Below are positions 48,133-53,222 of a stretch of 53,222 bases of DNA, piece by piece. How positions within the stretch are numbered: position 1 is the first letter of the stretch; each line of letters begins with the position of its first letter. The DNA is from a virus: IMG/VR virus record IMGVR_UViG_3300014501_000024, positions 1-53,222 of that record. One strand, 5' to 3'. A program made the position numbers and the translations under genes. The notes under the pieces were generated by a model that saw nothing but the letters and a program-made list of their open reading frames with translations, ran no database searches and was not told the origin of the DNA.

Positions 48133-48351
48133 CTAGGTGTCGGCGAGGTTTGTTGGACAACTAACACGAGCCAGTTTGTAGAACATGCACGGAACATCCT
48201 GCTCGCCGTTTCCGCCCCAGCCGCATGTCGGGCACCCGCGCTCGCCAGCGTATCCCGGCTCACCCCGTGTGTTGTCGTTGCCGCACCAATGGCACTGGCG
48301 CGCAGCACTAAACGCCAGAGCAACAGCGGTTCTGGGGGCCTCGGCACTCAC
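48133..48351 (-). CDS. Zinc-ribbon-like small protein, 72 aa
   Basis: The ATG overlaps the stop of the upstream gene (ATGA). The product contains CHWCGN followed by GCPTCGWGG, two CxxC motifs about 20 residues apart that fit a zinc ribbon. The N-terminus (MSAEAPRTAVALAFSAARQ) is helical. It could bind nucleic acid or act as a small regulator. No family is recognised. Confidence 0.68.
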   Translation of the reverse strand: MSAEAPRTAVALAFSAARQCHWCGNDNTRGEPGYAGERGCPTCGWGGNGEQDVPCMFYKLARVSCPTNLADT

Positions 48352-48620
48352 TCAAAGTCCTCCAGGTCTAGGGTCTCAGCAGGCAACAGCGCCGCGCTTG
48401 CGCCTTGTCGGGAAAGGCTGAACCATGTCCCGGTCGATGTGCTAGATCCAACCGTTGCAAGCCCTCTACACACCATCTCGCGCCATACGCCTTCAAGCGG
48501 CGGGGCAGCAAGAAAGCGGTTTCGGTATGATCGCATCAGATTGTTGGGTAGGCCGAGAGCATGACGTGCAAGCTCAAGCTGTTCGGCTGTCAGGTCGGCG
48601 GTTTTGGAGGCGTCGGTCAT
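48348..48620 (-). CDS. Hypothetical protein, 90 aa
   Basis: It is coupled on both sides (ATGA overlaps with 48133-48351 and 48617-48823). The product starts MTDASKTADLTAEQLELAR and contains ALGLPNNLMRSYRNRFLAA, a helical region with aromatic and basic residues typical of small early phage proteins. The N-terminus resembles that of the upstream gene product (MTEASETADLIEQ), so the two may share a common origin. Confidence 0.66.
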   Translation of the reverse strand: MTDASKTADLTAEQLELARHALGLPNNLMRSYRNRFLAAPPLEGVWREMVCRGLATVGSSTSTGTWFSLSRQGASAALLPAETLDLEDFE

Positions 48621-48823
48621 GCGCGCTGCCCCCGGATCAGCGCCAGCACCTTTTCAGCGTGCGGCACATAAAGTTGCCATAGCGCCACTTTTGCATCTGT
48701 CTCAGGATCTCGCCGACCGTCGTCCGGACTCAGCGGTCCGATCTCTGCCGGGTAGAGTGGGTCAATGCAGATGATGCGGGCGATTTGCTCAATCAAGTCG
48801 GCAGTTTCAGAGGCTTCGGTCAC
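48617..48823 (-). CDS. Hypothetical protein, 68 aa
   Basis: The start is taken as the GTG at 48821-48823 with AGGGA 8 bases upstream. Its N-terminus (VTEASETADLIEQIARIIC) parallels that of the next gene (MTDASKTADLTAEQ). The longer frame to 48877 lacks a ribosome-binding site. The product contains LYPAEIGPLSPDDGRRD and a C-terminal helix. Short proteins like this are frequent in phage early regions. No function is assigned. Confidence 0.62.
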   Translation of the reverse strand: MTEASETADLIEQIARIICIDPLYPAEIGPLSPDDGRRDPETDAKVALWQLYVPHAEKVLALIRGQRA

Positions 48824-48981
48824 GGTCCGATCCCTAAGTTTGTTTCGCATACGATGCCGGAAAGAGCACGCCAGCAAACGGACGGTTGCAGCGATGGCCG
48901 GGGCGAGAGGCTAGTCTGCATCACTTGCGACAGTCTGCAATATCAATTAGCATTTAGCCATGGTCGAATAACAGGTGCAAA

Positions 48982-49116
48982 ATGGCAACATTGTTACGTC
49001 GTCTTGTGCTAGAGCGACGGTACTCGGTTGGTGAAATATTCGCATCAACTGCGTTTGGTTGCATAATAGGGCTGCTCTGCTCGATCATTGTTGAAGTGTT
49101 TGTGGGGCACCTATGA
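48982..49116 (+). CDS. Small membrane protein, 44 aa
   Basis: AGGTG lies 4 bases before the ATG at 48982. The product has a basic N-terminus (MATLLRRLVLERRYSVGEI) and one membrane segment (about residues 20-40, ending CSIIVEVFVGHL). Its stop overlaps the next start as ATGA, which supports the gene. The function is unknown. Confidence 0.55.
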   Translation: MATLLRRLVLERRYSVGEIFASTAFGCIIGLLCSIIVEVFVGHL

Positions 49117-49337
49117 GAGCGTCAGCCGTAAGCCGAGCACCGACCACGGATTTACCCGACGGCACCTTCGACAACTTCGCGGAGTGGCTCGCCAAGGGCT
49201 CGCGCTCGACGGCGAATGGCATGATCCGGTGCGAAGACTCGCGCGGGCGCCAGCTCGGCACCTACAGCGACTTCATGATGGCGCGCGACAATAAGACGTT
49301 CCCGGTCAGCTTCTGGAGAGTGCGACCAAGAAAATAA
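49113..49337 (+). CDS. Hypothetical protein, 74 aa
   Basis: The gene overlaps the small membrane protein gene (ATGA). The product begins MRASAVSRAPTTDLPDGTF and has NFAEWLAKGSRSTANGMIR followed by a basic C-terminus. The two genes form a short rightward island inside a leftward region. No family is recognised. Confidence 0.58.
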   Translation: MRASAVSRAPTTDLPDGTFDNFAEWLAKGSRSTANGMIRCEDSRGRQLGTYSDFMMARDNKTFPVSFWRVRPRK

Positions 49338-49367
49338 GGGTTGTTTTACCCTACTGGTTGTCTAGGG

Positions 49368-49778
49368 TTAACAGGCGTTGGCGCTCTCCCATTCGCACTC
49401 GCGGACATCCTTGCGGGCCTGCTCGATCGGATCTGGATCGCCGTCAATAAACGCTTCACCTGCGATCTCGCCGGCCCACTCGCATGCGTTGTCATCGGTC
49501 CAACCTCGGCTTAGCCCAAAGCGAACGAACTCAGTGATGTAGGCGACTTTCCAGTCAGTCTCAAACGCCTCGTTGAGCTGATCCCAGGTGTCTCCATCGA
49601 CCCCGGCCACGGCCGCACGGCGGGCTTTCCAGCATGTGGTTCTGGACACTACCTGCTGTGCCGCGTAGGTGGCCTGTTGCGCCATCTGTATCTCGATCAT
49701 CCAGGGGATGTCACACATGCTCGGGATGAGATCGTGCGGGTCTGGCCACGCCACGGTTCCAACGGGTCCGTCACTCAC
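49368..49778 (-). CDS. Acidic hypothetical protein, 136 aa
   Basis: Translation starts at a GTG (49776-49778) overlapping the end of the upstream gene. The acidic protein is helical in the middle (MIEIQMAQQATYAAQQVVS) and Trp-rich toward the C-terminus (LSRGWTDDNACEWAGEIAG). The run of acidic residues could suit a DNA mimic or inhibitor, but that is speculation. It follows the primase-helicase unit. Confidence 0.66.
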   Translation of the reverse strand: MSDGPVGTVAWPDPHDLIPSMCDIPWMIEIQMAQQATYAAQQVVSRTTCWKARRAAVAGVDGDTWDQLNEAFETDWKVAYITEFVRFGLSRGWTDDNACEWAGEIAGEAFIDGDPDPIEQARKDVRECEWESANAC

Positions 49779-50133
49779 GGTTCAGCACCGTATGGACCGC
49801 CTCGATCTCGGTTGGGTATGCAATCTGTATGGCGCGAGCGACCGCGGCGAAAGTCTCTTGCGCATCCGAGTTGCCATCTTCAGCGGCATGTAAAGCGTCA
49901 ACGCACGCCTTGATGTAGGCGTCCTGCATCTTGGTGCGGGCGACCGTCATAGCTCTGAGCGCCGCCAACATGGCTTCCGCCTCGGACATCGTCGGCTGGG
50001 CGTCTCCCTCAAGGGTTGCCACAAGTCGATCTGGATGGCCCGCTTGACGAGCCAAGATAGCGTGTGGCCTGGGTGTTGCCAGCGGCCGTTGATACAACTC
50101 ATAATGCACGGGTGGCTCATTGGTCGTGCTCAT
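49771..50133 (-). CDS. Hypothetical protein, 120 aa
   Basis: The gene lies 11 bases downstream of the primase-helicase stop and is likely cotranscribed with it. The product begins MSTTNEPPVHYELYQRPLA and is mainly helical after residue 50 (MSEAEAMLAALRAMTVART). No family is recognised. A replication-associated role is suggested only by position. Confidence 0.66.
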   Translation of the reverse strand: MSTTNEPPVHYELYQRPLATPRPHAILARQAGHPDRLVATLEGDAQPTMSEAEAMLAALRAMTVARTKMQDAYIKACVDALHAAEDGNSDAQETFAAVARAIQIAYPTEIEAVHTVLNRE

Positions 50134-50144
50134 TGCCGCTCCTC

Positions 50145-53100
50145 TTAGGGTTTGGATTTGGATGCCACACCTGGGATCAGGTTAGGATTGAGAGGCGCCG
50201 CGGTCGTGGCGCCGGCATGCTGCGCGGCCTGCTGGGCGCTGGCACTCGGGTCGACGTAGAGATACCCGGCCAGCTCGAGGATCTTCAAGGGCACGTCCAC
50301 GCAATAGATCTGCCCGCCGCCAAACCCGGTGCCGGCCGCGATCGAGCGCCGCCCGGTCGAGGCACCCCAAACATGGCCCATGCTTTCGATCACGTCGCTC
50401 GGGGGTAGGTTGCGCTTGCGGCACCACTCGTTGAGCACCGCACGGTTGATCCGAAGCACCTGCTCCTGCTGCGCCACATGCACGTCCACGCGGTTGCGAT
50501 CCTGCGGATACCACTTCACGAAATCCGCCGGCAGCTTTTTGGGGCCCGGTGCCGCGAACCATTGGGTGACCAGCTTGTGGCGCAAGCTGTCCGCCATGAA
50601 GGTGCCGAGCACCTGCTCTAGATCGTAGCCCGACGCTGACACCGTCACCGCGGTGAGCCGCACGCGGCGCATGCGCAGGAATTGATCGCAGAGGAAGTGC
50701 TTCAAACCGACGGTGTCGAATTTGGTGAGTTTTAAATGGTTGGCGATTTTCGCGCCAGCCAGTATCGTCGCCATGCCCGCGATGTAGAACCGTTCGGCTT
50801 GCTCAGCCACCAGTTCCTTGTTCAGCATGTCCTTGATCGCGCACACGACATCGTCGGTCTTGGTGTAGTTCATCGCGATCCACTTGGCGTATATCCGTCC
50901 CGCACTACCGTAGTTATTCTTGGTCAGCGCGATGATACGCGCCGCCTTGGAGGTGTCGGGCACGCTGGGCACGGTGATCGCGAACTCGAACAGCCGCACC
51001 GCGCCGGCGTCGGTGCCGTCGGTCTTGGCGACGATGTGATCCATCAACGGATAGTTGCTGGCGCTGATCAGGATCGTGTCCCACTCGCCCACTTCCTTCA
51101 TGGATGAGTCCGCGTTGAGCCGGCCCTTGCCCTTGCCCTGTGACAAACTCAGCGCGAGGTTGACCATCTTGTCGGAGTTCTCCGACCCCACCTTCATCTC
51201 GTCCCAGTAGCAAGGCATGGCGCGGGATTGGGCGATCTTCGCGAACACGAAATTGTTGGTGTCATCCACGGCATTGAGCGACACCGCCGCCGACCACACG
51301 CTCAGTCCCAGTTTGATCGAGCTGGTTTTGCCCACGGCCGATTGGCGCGACCACGCGCTGACCGCGATGCCGGCATGACCGGTGAACACCATGAGCGGTG
51401 CGCCGAAGCTGGCGGCGATGATGGTCTGGAGATCGAGCCGCCCGGCGCTCACGAAGTCGCACGCCTGCTGCCACTTGGATAACTCGCCCATCGGCCTGTA
51501 GGCATGCACCAGTTGCGCGTCGCCGCCGGGGGTGGCTTCCTCGCGGCCGTCCGCCCGGTAGAGCGTGCCGCCGACGCTGAACCCGACATGGTTGCCCTTG
51601 TGGTCGTGTGCCCAGCCGAACGGATGAATGGTTTCCGTGCGCTCGGCATGTTCCTCTCGCAGCTTGTCCATCCAGCCCAAGACGAAAGCCCTCCAGTGCA
51701 ACTCGGTGTTTGGCATTAGCGTCACGTTCTGCGGATCGAACAGGGCGTAGATCGCCGCGCTCTCGGGCTTGAGCTGCGCGCCACTCGCTCGCACGACGAA
51801 CATCTTGCTGGCGCGCGTGTAGGAAAACGTGATCGCGTAGCCACCGAACGGAAGCGCGTCCAGGATCGGCGCGCTGACATCGCCCTTGAGGATGGGGATC
51901 CAGATGGGGCCGTTCTTGGTCGGCACCTGAGCCTCGATACCACGCGGACCGCGACGGAAATAGTCGGGCAGATCGCCATCCTCGATGCCCAAATCCCACG
52001 GCGAATGCACGCGGCCGAAATGCGGGCAGGTCTGGCACACACCGGGACGCGCCACTTCGTAATGGCCGCATGAGGGGGGCCCGAAATTCTTGGCAGTATG
52101 CTCGCGCCCGATGCGAGCGAACTCGCTGTCCACCTCGTGCGCTTTGTAGCGTGGGTCGCCGTCGCTGATCGGATGAATGAACTGCGAGCCGTCGATCGTC
52201 ATCGACGCCAGGGTCAGATGTCCCAGCAGCCAGAGCGGCCTCGGGTCGCCGTTACCGTGGTTGGCCAGCGATTGCTCGACCTGCTTGCACTCGGTCGCGA
52301 TGCGCGCGAACTCGCGTGGGGCGGCGCGGGGCGGCAGGTTGGCCAGCGTGTTGGCGCCCATGTTGGCGCCCACGCCAGCGTTGCTAAAGATTGCGTGGAC
52401 GTTGGCATTGCCACTGCCGCCCAACGCCGCCGCCATGCCCGACGCCATACCCGCTTGGGCCTGCCCCTGGACCACCTGGGTGGCTTGCGCTTGGGCCTGT
52501 GCCGCTTTGGGCATCAGCCCCACGTAGGGCTGGAGCGCCGCCAGCACGAGCGTGTTGGGGTAGTCCGCCGCCGCCAGCCGGGGGATCGTCTCGACTGGAA
52601 CGCCGGCGTTCGCGCCGGCTTTGAAATTCTGCGTGCCGGGGGGTCGGAGTATGCGTGCCGCGTCGGCGCTGAGCCCGGCGTCGCCGGTGAAGCCGTGCTT
52701 GATCAGCGCGGCTTTGAGCGCGTCGGCGTACGGCTGCCAGTCAGCAACCGCGAGATCATCCTCCAACAGCCAGTACGCATGGATGCCATAGCCCGATGAC
52801 ACCGCGAGGTTGGGCCTGGGTAACCCCGACGCCGCCAGGAACCCGGCCAGCCATTTGAGCGCGTCGGGGCGGGTTGCGAATACCCGTGTGGGATCCTTCT
52901 TGTCGCCGGCCCGTTTGACATCCATGTCCAGCCAGAACGCCTTGAGCCGATGGGCATTCTCCTGCGTCCTTGGGCCTTTGAACTTGGGCTGCCCTTGTTT
53001 GTCCTGACCGTCCGCGAGGGCCTTGGAGTAGGACGCCACGGCATGGAAGGTGTCGTTGCCGAATTTCGCCATCGCGCGGACGAAACCACCTGCCCGATGG

Positions 53101-53216
53101 GCCGATGCGGCTGGGAAAAATCGGTGAGAAAAATGATTGGCGCCGGGTTTCGACCAGGCAATTACTACGTAGTTGCCCGGTGCAACAACGCGGGAAATAA
53201 ATTGATCGGTATCCAC
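50145..53216 (-). CDS. Primase-polymerase / helicase fusion protein
   Basis: The 1023-residue protein has an N-terminal archaeo-eukaryotic primase domain: metal-binding FWLDMDV (Asp97, Asp99), SSGYGIHAYWL (His146) and ADAARILRPPGTQNFK near 184-199. A Gly/Ala/Gln-rich linker (about 240-290) follows, then a Cys-bearing segment CGHYEVARPGVCQTCPHFG. The C-terminal P-loop domain has QSAVGKTSS with Lys630 and Walker B CYWDEMK, in the style of DUF927-type phage/plasmid helicases. It would unwind DNA and prime or copy it at the origin. The start at 53214-53216 lies 6 bases from the window end, so its leader is not visible. Confidence 0.9.
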   Translation of the reverse strand: MDTDQFISRVVAPGNYVVIAWSKPGANHFSHRFFPAASAHRAGGFVRAMAKFGNDTFHAVASYSKALADGQDKQGQPKFKGPRTQENAHRLKAFWLDMDVKRAGDKKDPTRVFATRPDALKWLAGFLAASGLPRPNLAVSSGYGIHAYWLLEDDLAVADWQPYADALKAALIKHGFTGDAGLSADAARILRPPGTQNFKAGANAGVPVETIPRLAAADYPNTLVLAALQPYVGLMPKAAQAQAQATQVVQGQAQAGMASGMAAALGGSGNANVHAIFSNAGVGANMGANTLANLPPRAAPREFARIATECKQVEQSLANHGNGDPRPLWLLGHLTLASMTIDGSQFIHPISDGDPRYKAHEVDSEFARIGREHTAKNFGPPSCGHYEVARPGVCQTCPHFGRVHSPWDLGIEDGDLPDYFRRGPRGIEAQVPTKNGPIWIPILKGDVSAPILDALPFGGYAITFSYTRASKMFVVRASGAQLKPESAAIYALFDPQNVTLMPNTELHWRAFVLGWMDKLREEHAERTETIHPFGWAHDHKGNHVGFSVGGTLYRADGREEATPGGDAQLVHAYRPMGELSKWQQACDFVSAGRLDLQTIIAASFGAPLMVFTGHAGIAVSAWSRQSAVGKTSSIKLGLSVWSAAVSLNAVDDTNNFVFAKIAQSRAMPCYWDEMKVGSENSDKMVNLALSLSQGKGKGRLNADSSMKEVGEWDTILISASNYPLMDHIVAKTDGTDAGAVRLFEFAITVPSVPDTSKAARIIALTKNNYGSAGRIYAKWIAMNYTKTDDVVCAIKDMLNKELVAEQAERFYIAGMATILAGAKIANHLKLTKFDTVGLKHFLCDQFLRMRRVRLTAVTVSASGYDLEQVLGTFMADSLRHKLVTQWFAAPGPKKLPADFVKWYPQDRNRVDVHVAQQEQVLRINRAVLNEWCRKRNLPPSDVIESMGHVWGASTGRRSIAAGTGFGGGQIYCVDVPLKILELAGYLYVDPSASAQQAAQHAGATTAAPLNPNLIPGVASKSKP
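53161..53176. repeat. Palindrome copy near the start of the primase gene
   Basis: ATTACTACGTAGTTGC contains the perfect core ACTACGTAGT. It lies inside the gene, 40 bases downstream of the start codon, which could still permit roadblock-type control. Confidence 0.45.
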
Positions 53217-53222
53217 TAGGTA

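Noticed and set aside
1-53222. Circular or terminally redundant genome ends
   Set aside because: The first and last bases share no overlap that I can see, and the first gene is truncated, so completeness cannot be claimed.

Overview
This window looks like most of the genome of a tailed dsDNA bacteriophage, GC-rich and tightly packed, with many ATGA or TGATG stop/start overlaps. It carries a complete packaging and virion module: a terminase pair, portal, scaffold-like protein, P22/HK97-type coat protein, tail adaptor, nozzle-like tail protein, a soluble lytic transglycosylase (SLT) protein and a 2375-residue internal virion protein. I see no tail tube, sheath or tape-measure gene, so a short-tailed (podovirus-like) particle is the best guess. 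The GC content, the DUF3309-like and N4 gp49/Sf6 gp66 family small proteins and the GH108 endolysin fit a proteobacterial, probably alphaproteobacterial, host. That is inference. No integrase, DNA polymerase, RNA polymerase or tRNA was seen, and the first gene is cut by the window edge.

Layout: 1-7877 is a leftward accessory/early block. It holds a MoxR-type AAA+ ATPase, a helical partner and a zinc-peptidase/VWA protein, several small unknown genes, and an AT-rich island at 6433-6887. Positions 7902-8394 are a divergent, hairpin-rich control region. Positions 8441-13225 run rightward and include a lysis cassette (TM/coiled-coil protein, lipoprotein, GH108 endolysin, holin candidate, second lipoprotein). 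Two helix-turn-helix genes (13323-13841 leftward, 14223-14609 rightward) flank a hairpin cluster. The terminase operon (14821-18023, leftward) includes an endonuclease VII homologue. From 18094 to 47770 the virion genes run rightward. From 48133 to 53216 small unknown genes and a 1023-residue primase-helicase run leftward, apart from two small rightward genes at 48982-49337.

The most striking content is at 25883-32660, within the tail genes. A fibre-like protein is followed by a seven-unit Asp-box beta-propeller, then an 832-residue protein with about 14 short beta repeats, an ASH-like domain and a GH5 cellulase domain, then a 794-residue protein with an N-terminal Calx-beta-like domain and a full-length GH48 cellobiohydrolase domain. 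A GH5 endoglucanase with a GH48 exoglucanase is the classical synergistic pair of cellulolytic bacteria. Placed among tail genes it suggests a virion that digests cellulose, plausibly the cellulose matrix made by its host.

The second striking feature is a genome-wide set of 16-17 bp palindromes (consensus TTTACTACCGTCGTAAA, with a TTTATTACGTAATAAA subclass). They lie 3-80 bp upstream of the first gene of nearly every transcription unit, on both strands, and often touch or contain the ribosome-binding site. Several weaker copies lie inside genes. They look like binding sites for a phage-wide regulator.
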